From: Algoriella xinjiangensis | GTDB taxonomy: Bacteria; Bacteroidota; Bacteroidia; Flavobacteriales; Weeksellaceae | Reading direction: 5' to 3' | Assembly (NCBI RefSeq): GCF_900115015.1 | Contig: NZ_FOUZ01000011.1 | Location: forward strand, 80,351-144,350 | Length of the DNA: 64,000 nt | Shown here: positions 43,705-51,534 of the stretch, one piece after another | How positions within the stretch are numbered: position 1 is the first letter of the stretch | Layout of the letters: each line of letters begins with the position of its first letter | Program-made: the position numbers and the translations under genes | The notes under the pieces: generated by a model | The model's database searches: none | Told to the model about the DNA's origin: nothing | The model's input: the letters and a program-made list of their open reading frames with translations, nothing else

Positions 43705-44055
43705 ATGAAAGAAAATAATTTATTAGACAGAATTTTTAATTTTAGTGTAGATACCTTAAAGTTCTTAAGGACATTGCCTTTAAACGATGAGTTGAAAGTT
43801 ATTAAATATCAGTTAATAAAATCTTCTACATCTGTAGGTGCAAACTATGAGGAATCACAGGGAGCGTCATCAAAAGCAGATTTTAATAATAAAATCAGAA
43901 TTGTACTGAGAGAAGCACGTGAATCAAATTATTGGCTAAGAATTATTAGTGCCTTAGACTATAAATCAGATAAATTGCAAACATTATTACAAGAAAGTAA
44001 AGAATTAAAAAATATATTTGGAGCAATTTTGTTAAAAGGAAATAAAGAGGGATAA
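43705..44055 (+). CDS. Four-helix-bundle protein (23S rRNA intervening-sequence / bAvd-like)
   Basis: 116 residues, nearly all helical: LLDRIFNFSVDTLKFLRTLP, then IIKYQLIKSSTSVGANYEES, FNNKIRIVLREARESNYWL and a C-terminal helix. The pattern SSTSVGANYEE and REARES-YWL identifies the S23/four-helix-bundle family, first seen in rRNA intervening sequences and related to Avd of diversity-generating retroelements. There is no reverse transcriptase or template repeat here. It interrupts the usual fnlB-fnlC order and is bracketed by inverted copies of a short A-rich repeat (43648-43671 and 44061-44087). Its role in polysaccharide synthesis, if any, is unknown; a small mobile cassette is a fair alternative. 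Confidence 0.9.
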   Translation: MKENNLLDRIFNFSVDTLKFLRTLPLNDELKVIKYQLIKSSTSVGANYEESQGASSKADFNNKIRIVLREARESNYWLRIISALDYKSDKLQTLLQESKELKNIFGAILLKGNKEG

Positions 44056-44060
44056 GTATT

Positions 44061-44087
44061 TGCCTTTTTACCTTTTACTTTTGCCTT
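44061..44087 (-). repeat. AAGGCAAAAG-type intergenic repeat, inverted copy 3 (right of four-helix-bundle gene)
   Basis: Read on the minus strand it begins AAGGCAAAAGTAAAAGG and continues TAAAAAGGCA: the same modules as copies 1 and 2 in slightly different order. It lies between the four-helix-bundle stop and fnlC. Its T-rich plus strand might also act as a weak terminator. Confidence 0.65.
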
Positions 44088-44102
44088 AATAAAAATCATA
44101 CA

Positions 44103-45242
44103 ATGAAAAAACTAAAAGTAATTACTGTCGTAGGAACCCGTCCGGAAATTATAAGACTATCAAGAGTTTTAGATGCATTAGATGCTTCTGAAGCCGTAGA
44201 ACATATCATCGTTCATACCGGACAAAACTATGATTACGAATTAAATCAAATCTTTTTCGAAGATTTAGGACTTCGTAAACCTGATTATTTCTTAGAAGCG
44301 GCTGGGAAAACGGCTACTGAAACGATAGGTAATATTTTAATAAAAGTAGATCCTTTATTAGAGGAATTAAAACCTGATGCTTTTTTAGTGCTGGGAGATA
44401 CTAATTCTTGTTTGTGTGCAATTCCAGCGAAGAAAAGACATATTCCTATTTTCCACATGGAAGCAGGAAATAGATGTTTTGACCAAAGAGTTCCGGAAGA
44501 AACCAACCGTAAAATTGTAGATCATACTTCAGATATTAACCTAACGTATTCAGATATTGCAAGAGAATATTTGTTGAGAGAAGGACTGCCTGCGGACAGG
44601 ATTATTAAAACGGGTTCGCCAATGTTTGAGGTTTTAAATCATTATTTACCACAGATTGAAGCTTCTGATGTTTTAAATAAATTAAATTTAGAAGAAGGAA
44701 AATTCTTTGTAGTATCTTCTCACCGTGAAGAAAATATCAATTCTGAGAAAAACTTCAGAGGATTGATGGCTTCTTTAAATGCGATTGCAGAAAAATATCA
44801 ATATCCAATCATTGTTTCTACACATCCACGTACTCAAAACATGATCGATAAGATGCAGATTGAAATGCGTTCTGAAATTCAGTTTTTAAAACCACTTGGT
44901 TTCCATGACTATAATGCATTGCAGAAAAGAGCATATGCTGTGCTTTCAGATTCAGGAACTATTTCTGAAGAATCATCAATTTTAAATTTCAGAGCGTTAA
45001 ATATTCGTCAGGCTCACGAAAGACCTGAAGCAATGGAAGAAGCAAGTGTAATGATGGTGGGACTTTCACCTCAACGTATTTTACAAGGTTTAACGCAGGT
45101 TTTACAGCAAAAAGTAGGAGCAGAAAGGAATTTCAGACAAGTTTCTGATTACTCAATGCCGAATGTTTCAGAGAAAGTAATGAGAATTATTATTTCTTAT
45201 ACTGATTATATTAAAAGGACTGTTTGGTCTGAAGAAATTTAA
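44103..45242 (+). CDS. fnlC: UDP-GlcNAc 2-epimerase family, L-FucNAc branch (FnlC/CapG)
   Basis: 379 residues. Last enzyme of UDP-L-FucNAc synthesis, non-hydrolysing 2-epimerase acting on the 6-deoxy intermediate. Signatures are VITVVGTRPEIIRLSRVL at the N-terminus, LVLGDTNSCL, FHMEAGNRCFDQRVPEETNR (in this subfamily the Cys-Phe differs from the WecB AGLRT form), SSHREENINSEKNF and SDSGTISEESSIL. It completes the fnlA-fnlB-fnlC set despite the inserted four-helix-bundle gene. The next gene starts 6 bases after its stop. Confidence 0.93.
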   Translation: MKKLKVITVVGTRPEIIRLSRVLDALDASEAVEHIIVHTGQNYDYELNQIFFEDLGLRKPDYFLEAAGKTATETIGNILIKVDPLLEELKPDAFLVLGDTNSCLCAIPAKKRHIPIFHMEAGNRCFDQRVPEETNRKIVDHTSDINLTYSDIAREYLLREGLPADRIIKTGSPMFEVLNHYLPQIEASDVLNKLNLEEGKFFVVSSHREENINSEKNFRGLMASLNAIAEKYQYPIIVSTHPRTQNMIDKMQIEMRSEIQFLKPLGFHDYNALQKRAYAVLSDSGTISEESSILNFRALNIRQAHERPEAMEEASVMMVGLSPQRILQGLTQVLQQKVGAERNFRQVSDYSMPNVSEKVMRIIISYTDYIKRTVWSEEI

Positions 45243-45248
45243 GATAAA

Positions 45249-46451
45249 ATGAACATTATTTTTTTGACGTTAGTTGAAATTAATTCTATAGAAGATCGTG
45301 GAATTTATCAGGATTTATTACGCAAATTCCGTGATGAAGGTCATGATATTACTATAGTGACACCAGTTGAAAGAAGAAAAGGAATTACTACAAATTTTAA
45401 AGAAAAAGAAGGCGTTTCTATACTTCAAGTAAAAACCTTGAATATTCAAAAAACAAATATTATAGAAAAAGGAATTGGAACTCTCGCAATAGAGTTTCAG
45501 TATCTTTCTGCAATAAAAAAATATTTAGCAAATAAAAAGTTTGATTTAGTTTTATATTCAACACCTCCAATAACCTTTGCGAAAGTGATAGAATTTGTTA
45601 AAAAACGAGATAATGCAACTAGCTATTTACTGTTAAAGGATATTTTTCCACAAAACGCAGTGGATATGAAAATGTTAAAAGAAGGAAGCTTTATTCACAA
45701 ACAATTTGTAAAGAAGGAGAAAAAATTATACAAAATTTCGGACACGATTGGTTGTATGTCTCCCGCAAATGTTGAGTTTGTTTTGAAACACAATCCAGAG
45801 ATAAATTCAAATAAAGTAGAAGTTAATCCAAATACCATAGAACCTGCTATATTTAATTATTCTTTTGAAGAAAAGAAAACGATTAGAGAAAAATATAAGG
45901 TGCCAGTTGATAAAAAAGTTTTTGTTTACGGTGGAAATTTAGGAAAACCACAAGGATTAGATTTTTTATTAGAAACTATTCTGGTAACTAAAAACGAGAA
46001 TGCTTTTTTCTTAATTGTTGGTGACGGAACAGAATTTCTAAGAATAAAGGAATGGTTTGATAATAATCAACCAAAAAATGCAAAACTATTGCAACGTCTC
46101 CCAAAAGAAGATTATGATAAATTGTTAGTCGCTTGTGATATCGGTTTAATATTTTTAGATAAAAATTTTTTGATACCAAATTTTCCATCAAGATTATTAT
46201 CGTATTTAGAAATGAATATTCCTATTTTAGCCGCAACAGATCCAAACACGGATATTGGTACTATTATTGAAGAAAATGGTTGCGGATATAAAATTTTAGC
46301 TGGAAATCAAGTAGAAATACAGAATAAAATTAATCAACTTTTAAGTTCTGATTTAAAACAAATGGGTTTAAATGGTCAAAAATTACTATTAAATAATTAT
46401 ACGGTAGATATATCTTATAATTTAATCATGAATAAACTAAAACATGTATAA
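45249..46451 (+). CDS. Glycosyltransferase family 4, WbuB-like
   Basis: 400 residues, GT-B. The N-terminal half has ERKGITTNFKEKEGVSILQV and DLVLYSTPPITF, typical of WbuB-type enzymes encoded directly after fnlC in several O-antigen loci, where they transfer L-FucNAc to the lipid-linked first sugar. The C-terminal half carries FVYGGNLGKPQGLDFLL, FFLIVGDGTEF and a PSRLLSYLEMNIPILAATDP donor region. The L-FucNAc specificity is inferred from context. It overlaps the sugar transferase by 8 bases (ATGTATAA). Confidence 0.85.
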   Translation: MNIIFLTLVEINSIEDRGIYQDLLRKFRDEGHDITIVTPVERRKGITTNFKEKEGVSILQVKTLNIQKTNIIEKGIGTLAIEFQYLSAIKKYLANKKFDLVLYSTPPITFAKVIEFVKKRDNATSYLLLKDIFPQNAVDMKMLKEGSFIHKQFVKKEKKLYKISDTIGCMSPANVEFVLKHNPEINSNKVEVNPNTIEPAIFNYSFEEKKTIREKYKVPVDKKVFVYGGNLGKPQGLDFLLETILVTKNENAFFLIVGDGTEFLRIKEWFDNNQPKNAKLLQRLPKEDYDKLLVACDIGLIFLDKNFLIPNFPSRLLSYLEMNIPILAATDPNTDIGTIIEENGCGYKILAGNQVEIQNKINQLLSSDLKQMGLNGQKLLLNNYTVDISYNLIMNKLKHV

Positions 46452-47049
46452 ACATTTTTTTAAACGTTTTTTCGATTTTATTATTGCCTTAATCGGTTTC
46501 ATTGTGTTATCACCGATATTTATTTTTGTAACAATTGGATTATATTTTGCCAATCAAGGAAAACCATTCTTTTTCCAGAAACGTCCAGGTAAGAATGAAA
46601 AAATATTCAGCATCATCAAATTCAAAACCATGAATGATAAAAAAGATGCGAATGGAAATCTTTTATCAGATGCAGAACGATTAACACCTATTGGCGCATT
46701 TGTACGTAAAACCAGTTTAGACGAAATTCCACAATTAATTAATGTCTTAAAAGGAGATATGGCGATTATTGGACCACGCCCTCTTTTGCCTCAATATTTA
46801 CCTTTGTATAGTGAGAGTCAAAAACGCCGTCACAATGTTCGTCCAGGGATTACTGGTTGGGCGCAAGTAAATGGACGTAATGCAATATCTTGGACAAAAA
46901 AGTTTGAATTAGATGTTTGGTATGTTGATCACGTTTCTTTTTCAACGGATGTAAAAGTCTTTTTTACAACTTTCAAGAAAGTGTTTAAAAGCGAAGGAAT
47001 TTCGCAAGACGGACAAGCAACAATGGAAATGTTTAACGGAAATAATTAA
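46444..47049 (+). CDS. Initiating phosphoglycosyl transferase, PglC-like
   Basis: 201-residue monotopic membrane enzyme that transfers a sugar-1-phosphate to undecaprenyl phosphate to start repeat-unit assembly. An N-terminal re-entrant helix FFDFIIALIGFIVLSPIFIF is followed by the catalytic Asp-Glu dyad in RKTSLDEIPQLINVLKGDM, and GPRPLLPQYLPLYSE and RPGITGWAQVNGRN are the family signatures. The small size equals the PglC group rather than the larger WcaJ/WbaP group. Preferred substrate could be UDP-bacillosamine or UDP-FucNAc4N, fitting the PglE-like aminotransferase three genes later. Confidence 0.93.
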   Translation: MYKHFFKRFFDFIIALIGFIVLSPIFIFVTIGLYFANQGKPFFFQKRPGKNEKIFSIIKFKTMNDKKDANGNLLSDAERLTPIGAFVRKTSLDEIPQLINVLKGDMAIIGPRPLLPQYLPLYSESQKRRHNVRPGITGWAQVNGRNAISWTKKFELDVWYVDHVSFSTDVKVFFTTFKKVFKSEGISQDGQATMEMFNGNN

Positions 47050-47050
47050 A

Positions 47051-48019
47051 ATGAATAATATATTAGTTACATCAGCAGGGCAAAGAGTTTCTTTGGTTAA
47101 AGCTTTTCAAAAGGAAATCAAAAAGCTTAATGAAAATAACAAAGTTTATACAGTAGATCTGAATCCAATGTTGGCGCCTGCTTGTCATATTTCTGATGGC
47201 TATAGAACGGTTAAACGAGTAACGGAGAAAGATTATATATCAGATTTGCTTCAGATTTGTAAAGAGCTGGAAATCAAAATTATTATTCCGACAATAGATA
47301 CAGAATTATTAATTTTAGCTGAAAATAAGCAACTATTTTTAGAAGTAGGTGTAGTGCCAATTGTTTCAGGATTGAATTTTGTAAAAGCTTGTCGAGATAA
47401 ACGCGTCATAAATCAATTTTTTGTAGAGAATAATATTGATATTCCACAAGATTTAGATAAAAATAATTTAACGTTTCCTTTATTCATTAAGCCTTATGAT
47501 GGTTCTTTAAGCAAGGATACCTTTCTTATTCAAAATGAATCGGAGTTGACAGATTACCATTTTGAAAATCCGAAGTTGATGTTCATGGAATATATTGATC
47601 ATGCAAAACATGATGAATATACAGTGGATACCTATTATGATAAAACGGGTGCTTTAAAATGTGTTGTTCCACGCAAAAGAATTTTTGTAAGAGCAGGTGA
47701 AGTTAATAAAGGGATTACCCATAAAAATGAAATCGTAGAATACGTGAAAGAACGTCTTTCTTTTATTGAAAATGCGGTAGGTTGTTTGACAATGCAATTT
47801 TTTTTTAATCAAGAAACCAAAAGAATTATTGGAATCGAAATAAATCCACGTTTTGGTGGCGGGTATCCATTGAGCTATTTGGCAGGAGCAAATTATCCAA
47901 AATATATCATCGATGAATATATTTTAGGAAAAGAAGTTGATTATTTTAATGATTGGGAAAATAATTTATTAATGCTTCGCTATGATGACGAAGTTTTAGT
48001 GCATAATTATGAAGACTAA
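47051..48019 (+). CDS. ATP-grasp domain protein
   Basis: 322-residue cytosolic protein with a pre-ATP-grasp fold (NILVTSAGQRVSLVKAF; VYTVDLNPMLAPACHISDG) and an ATP-grasp domain: CRDKRVINQFF, FPLFIKPYDGSLSKDTFLI, MFMEYIDHAKHDEYTVDTY and the metal-binding IIGIEINPRFGGGYPLSY. It resembles CarB-like ligases found beside PglC in many O-antigen loci. It may attach an amino acid or other carboxylate to an amino sugar; the substrate cannot be read from sequence. It overlaps the HAD gene by 11 bases, and the two likely work together. Confidence 0.85.
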   Translation: MNNILVTSAGQRVSLVKAFQKEIKKLNENNKVYTVDLNPMLAPACHISDGYRTVKRVTEKDYISDLLQICKELEIKIIIPTIDTELLILAENKQLFLEVGVVPIVSGLNFVKACRDKRVINQFFVENNIDIPQDLDKNNLTFPLFIKPYDGSLSKDTFLIQNESELTDYHFENPKLMFMEYIDHAKHDEYTVDTYYDKTGALKCVVPRKRIFVRAGEVNKGITHKNEIVEYVKERLSFIENAVGCLTMQFFFNQETKRIIGIEINPRFGGGYPLSYLAGANYPKYIIDEYILGKEVDYFNDWENNLLMLRYDDEVLVHNYED

Positions 48020-48650
48020 ATACATTATTTTCGACCTAGACGATACTTTAATGTATGAGGTTGATTATTTAAAATCTGCTTATAAGGAACTTGCTGAAAT
48101 AATTGACCCTAAAAATAAGGATGAATTATTTGAAAAAATGTTTGAACTTTATAAAAACGGCAAAAATGTTTTTGATATTTTAGTTGAAAGATTTCCAAGT
48201 TTTTCTAAAGGTCAATTATTAGAAATCTACAGAAATCATTTTCCAAATATAAGTTTGAATGATGGAGCAAAGGAAATATTTGACTTTTGTAGAGAAAAGA
48301 AGTATAAAATTGGATTAATTACGGATGGTCGCTCTGTAACACAACGAAACAAGTTAAAAGCACTTGGTATTGAAAATATTTTTGATAAAATAATAGTTTC
48401 AGAAGAATTTGGTTCAACAAAACCTGATGAAAGAAATTTTAAAACTTTCATTGAAGAAGGAATTGATACCTATTTTTATATTGCAGATAATCCAAAGAAA
48501 GATTTTATAACACCTAATAATTTAGGATGGACAAGTGTTTGTTTGCTAAATCAAGGGAAAAATATTCATTCACAATATTTTGAATCTGAGGATGTTTTTT
48601 TACCCGAATTGAAAATAAACAAGTTGTCCGAATTGAAAAAAATATTGTAA
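48009..48650 (+). CDS. HAD-superfamily hydrolase
   Basis: 213 residues. All four HAD motifs are visible: I, IIFDLDDTLMY (nucleophile Asp about residue 10, acid Asp two later); II, GLITDGRSVTQ; III, Lys in GSTKPDERNF; IV, FYIADNPKKDF (Asp). The cap insert after motif I is helical. It is probably a sugar or phosphate-ester phosphatase acting in the same pathway as the overlapping ATP-grasp gene. The specific substrate is not known. A promoter core for the following aminotransferase straddles its downstream end. Confidence 0.85.
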   Translation: MKTKYIIFDLDDTLMYEVDYLKSAYKELAEIIDPKNKDELFEKMFELYKNGKNVFDILVERFPSFSKGQLLEIYRNHFPNISLNDGAKEIFDFCREKKYKIGLITDGRSVTQRNKLKALGIENIFDKIIVSEEFGSTKPDERNFKTFIEEGIDTYFYIADNPKKDFITPNNLGWTSVCLLNQGKNIHSQYFESEDVFLPELKINKLSELKKIL

Positions 48651-48658
48651 AAGATTCT

Positions 48659-48666
48659 TAAATTTG
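48659..48666 (+). promoter_or_regulatory. Internal promoter core before PglE-like gene (TAAATTTG)
   Basis: Core match 20 bases before the aminotransferase ATG, starting 8 bases after the HAD gene stop. It suggests that the last gene of the polysaccharide locus can be expressed separately. No spaced TTG was found. Confidence 0.4.
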
Positions 48667-48686
48667 TACAACAAAAACAACTATAA

Positions 48687-49823
48687 ATGAGCAATAAAAT
48701 ATGGTTATCATCTCCACACATGGGTGGAAATGAATTAAAATATATTCATGAAGCATTTGACGCAAATTGGGTAGCACCTTTAGGACCTAATGTAAATGGT
48801 TTTGAAGAAGATTTAGAAAATTTTTTGAATGCCAATGTAAAAGTTGCGGCACTTTCTGCTGGAACTGCGGCATTGCATTTAGCATTAATAGAGTGTGGAG
48901 TTGTACACGGTGATGAGGTTATTTGTCAATCAATGACATTCTCTGCATCTGCAAATCCAATTGCATATTGTGGAGCAATTCCTGTTTTTATCGATTCAGA
49001 AAAAGACACGTGGAATATGTGTCCAAAAGCTTTGAGAGAAGCAATTGTAGATCGTACAGCAAAAGGTAATAAGCCAAAAGCAATTATTGTTGTTCATTTG
49101 TACGGAATGCCTGCAAAAATGGACGAAATTAATGCAATTGCGAAAGAATTTGATATTCCAGTAATAGAAGATGCAGCAGAAGCTTTAGGTTCAAAATATA
49201 AAAATGTAGCGTGTGGAACGTTCGGACGTTTCGGAGTTTTAAGCTTTAACGGGAACAAAATTATTACAACTTCTGGTGGTGGTGCATTAGTTTGTAACAC
49301 ACAAGAAGATAAAGATAAAGCGGTATTTTTAGCAACACAAGCGCGCGATAATGCACCTCATTATCAACATTCGCATATTGGTTATAACTACCGTATGAGT
49401 AACATTACGGCTGGTATTGGTCGTGGTCAAATGGAAGTTTTAGCAAGTAGAGTAGAAGCGCGTCGTGCAATGAATAAATTTTACCAAGATTTATTTGCTG
49501 ACATTGATGGTGTAACTGTTTTTGTAGAACCAAATTCAGACTATTATTCAAATCATTGGTTATCTGCAATTTTGGTTGATCCAAAAGTAGCGGGTAAAAC
49601 TCGCGAAGAATTGCGTTTAGCTTTATTAGAAGATGATATCGAATCTCGTCCATTATGGAAACCTATGCACATGCAACCAATCTTTGCAAATTCGCCATAT
49701 TACGGAACAAATGTTTCGGAAGAATTGTTTGAGAATGGATTGTGTTTACCTTCAGGATCTAATTTAACAGATGAAGAGCGTGAACGAATTTCTAAAAAAA
49801 TAAAAGAAGTTTTCGGAAAATAA
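48687..49823 (+). CDS. DegT/DnrJ/EryC1 sugar aminotransferase, PglE-like
   Basis: 378-residue PLP enzyme. Transfers an amino group from glutamate to a UDP-4-keto-6-deoxy-HexNAc. The opening SSPHMGGNELKYIHEAFDANWVAP (shown in part: SSPHMGGNELKYI) is the PglE-type signature; PLP ligands include AGTAALHLAL, VIEDAAEALGS and the Schiff-base Lys in SFNGNKIITTSGGG. The matching 4,6-dehydratase (PglF) and acetyltransferase (PglD) are not in the window; FnlA makes the other stereochemistry. A TAAATTTG core at 48659-48666 may give it its own promoter. A terminator at 49848 ends the polysaccharide locus. Confidence 0.92.
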   Translation: MSNKIWLSSPHMGGNELKYIHEAFDANWVAPLGPNVNGFEEDLENFLNANVKVAALSAGTAALHLALIECGVVHGDEVICQSMTFSASANPIAYCGAIPVFIDSEKDTWNMCPKALREAIVDRTAKGNKPKAIIVVHLYGMPAKMDEINAIAKEFDIPVIEDAAEALGSKYKNVACGTFGRFGVLSFNGNKIITTSGGGALVCNTQEDKDKAVFLATQARDNAPHYQHSHIGYNYRMSNITAGIGRGQMEVLASRVEARRAMNKFYQDLFADIDGVTVFVEPNSDYYSNHWLSAILVDPKVAGKTREELRLALLEDDIESRPLWKPMHMQPIFANSPYYGTNVSEELFENGLCLPSGSNLTDEERERISKKIKEVFGK

Positions 49824-49847
49824 TTTTCTCAAAATAAAATATAATCT

Positions 49848-49880
49848 AAAAAGAGTAAACAATTTGTTTGCTCTTTTTTT
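49848..49880 (+). terminator. Terminator at the end of the polysaccharide locus
   Basis: AAAAAGAGTAAAC (49848-49860) pairs with the sequence at 49866-49878 with one G-U pair, followed by T-run. Marks the right end of the long operon. Confidence 0.8.
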
Positions 49881-49920
49881 GTAGAAATAAATCAAACAAA
49901 GATAAAAGTAACCGAATAAT

Positions 49921-49950
49921 TTGATTTAACTCTTTAATCTGTTAAATTTG
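49921..49950 (+). promoter_or_regulatory. Promoter for pheS
   Basis: TTG (49921-49923), 19-base spacer and TAAATTTG (49943-49950), 21 bases before the pheS ATG and after the terminator of the polysaccharide locus. Confidence 0.58.
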
Positions 49951-49971
49951 TAGTCAAATTGTTCAGAAATT

Positions 49972-50991
49972 ATGATTGACCAAATCAAACAATATATTGA
50001 GGAAGTAAAAAACTTTCATTCAACAAATGCTACTGAAATCGAAGAATTCAGAATTAAGTTTTTAGGTAAAAAAGGTATTTTAACAGATTTATTTACACAA
50101 TTTAAAGCTGTGCCAAATGAACTGAAAAAAGAATTTGGTCAAGTTGTGAATGAATTAAAAACCATTGCAACAGAAAAATCAACAGTTCTTAAAAATGAAA
50201 TTTCTAACGACGGTAAAACGGACGTTTCTTTAGATTTAACTCGTCCAGGAGAGCCATTTACATTGGGTTCTCGTCATCCAATTAACATTACGAAGAATCG
50301 TATTATTGAGATTTTTAACCGTATTGGATTTAGTGTTTCTGAAGGTCCAGAAATCGAAGATGATTGGCACAATTTTACAGCATTAAATTTACCAACCTAT
50401 CATCCAGCGCGCGATATGCAAGATACTTTTTTCATCGAAAAAGATCCAGATATTGTATTGCGCACGCACACTTCATCTGTTCAAATTCGTCACATGGAGA
50501 ACAATCAACCGCCAATGCGTTTCTTGGCGCCAGGTCGTGTTTATCGTAACGAAGCTATTTCGTCTCGTTCGCACATGATGTTCCACCAAATCGAAGGTTT
50601 GTACATTGATAAAGGTGTTTCTTTTGCAGATTTAAAACAAACGTTAAGCTATTTTACAACTGAGTTATTTGGTAAATCAGAAATTCGTTTACGACCATCG
50701 TATTTCCCTTTTACAGAGCCTTCTGCGGAGGTTGATGTATATTGGGGATTAGAAACTGAAACCGATTATCGTATGACAAAAGGTACTGGTTGGTTAGAAA
50801 TTATGGGTTGCGGAATGGTTGATCCTAATGTTTTGAGAAATGTAGATATTGATCCTGAGAAATTCTCTGGATATGCTTTCGGAATGGGAATTGAGCGTAT
50901 TGCTTTATTGCTTTATCAAATTGGAGATATCCGTTTGTACACAGAAAATGATAAACGTTTCTTAGAGCAATTTAAGTCAGAATTATTCTAA
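49972..50991 (+). CDS. pheS: Phenylalanine-tRNA ligase, alpha subunit
   Basis: 339-residue catalytic subunit. N-terminal coiled coil (about 1-95, with the conserved [12 protein letters not shown]), then class II synthetase motifs: motif 1 region [14 protein letters not shown], motif 2 [20 protein letters not shown], and motif 3 GFAMGIE-like [20 protein letters not shown]. The phenylalanine pocket [10 protein letters not shown] is present. pheT is not adjacent, which is common in Bacteroidota. A good promoter lies at 49921-49950 and a bidirectional terminator at 51011. Confidence 0.97.
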   Translation: MIDQIKQYIEEVKNFHSTNATEIEEFRIKFLGKKGILTDLFTQFKAVPNELKKEFGQVVNELKTIATEKSTVLKNEISNDGKTDVSLDLTRPGEPFTLGSRHPINITKNRIIEIFNRIGFSVSEGPEIEDDWHNFTALNLPTYHPARDMQDTFFIEKDPDIVLRTHTSSVQIRHMENNQPPMRFLAPGRVYRNEAISSRSHMMFHQIEGLYIDKGVSFADLKQTLSYFTTELFGKSEIRLRPSYFPFTEPSAEVDVYWGLETETDYRMTKGTGWLEIMGCGMVDPNVLRNVDIDPEKFSGYAFGMGIERIALLLYQIGDIRLYTENDKRFLEQFKSELF

Positions 50992-51010
50992 TTGAAGATA
51001 AAATAAATAG

Positions 51011-51039
51011 AAAAAGGAACTCAATTGAGTTCCTTTTTT
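51011..51039. terminator. Bidirectional terminator, pheS / mepB
   Basis: Perfect inverted repeat AAAAAGGAACTCAA / TTGAGTTCCTTTTT (51011-51038) touching the mepB stop codon. Confidence 0.82.
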
Positions 51040-51526
51040 AGTTGAATAATTTTTCAAGTTTGATGAAATCGACTTGGTTATTTTTTGTAATTTCTATAAA
51101 ATATTTCGTTTGCCAATTTTGAGTTTTCTCCGCTTGTTTATTGGTTGGAATTACCCAATCTGGATAAACTCTAAAACCTCTTTTTCCTTCTTTTTTTTCT
51201 GTAGAAAGAATATTTTTATCGGCTAAAATTTCTTTCGAAAAGATAAAAAATCCTCTTTTATCAGCATCTTCAACTGCAATAATGTAAAATTTGAACTGAT
51301 TATTTACTGAAAATGGTTCAGTTTGATTCTCATTATTTCGTTGCCATAATGTTACAAATTGACCAACTTTTTTGGGCGTTATTTTCGCTTTTCTAAACTT
51401 TATATTGGTTTGATTGACATGTAAATTATATCCAAAATAATCGTCACATTCTACATCTTTTTCTAACGAATCAATTTTTAGATGAAGTGGTTTTAGAATG
51501 ATTTCTTCAAAAATATTTAAAATCAA
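51038..51526 (-). CDS. MepB family protein
   Basis: 162 residues. The core sequence FRKAKITPKKVGQFVTLW followed by EPFSVNNQFKFYIIAVED and FIFSKEILADKNIL matches the MepB family, first named from the Staphylococcus aureus mepRAB multidrug locus; MepB's molecular function remains unknown. The start is TTG at 51526, since no ATG precedes the conserved region. It lies 8 bases after a substrate-binding lipoprotein gene on the same strand. There is no mepR-like regulator here, and the MATE transporter at 59253 is not adjacent. Confidence 0.85.
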   Translation of the reverse strand: MILNIFEEIILKPLHLKIDSLEKDVECDDYFGYNLHVNQTNIKFRKAKITPKKVGQFVTLWQRNNENQTEPFSVNNQFKFYIIAVEDADKRGFFIFSKEILADKNILSTEKKEGKRGFRVYPDWVIPTNKQAEKTQNWQTKYFIEITKNNQVDFIKLEKLFN

Positions 51527-51534
51527 AACGTATT

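Noticed and set aside
43705..44055. Diversity-generating retroelement suggested by the Avd-like four-helix-bundle gene
   Set aside because: No reverse transcriptase and no template/variable repeat pair with A-specific differences is present in the window.
27559..49823. Calling the locus a capsule locus
   Set aside because: No Wza, Wzc, Wzi or ABC export gene is present; Wzx/Wzy-type O-antigen is at least as likely, so the neutral term surface polysaccharide is used.
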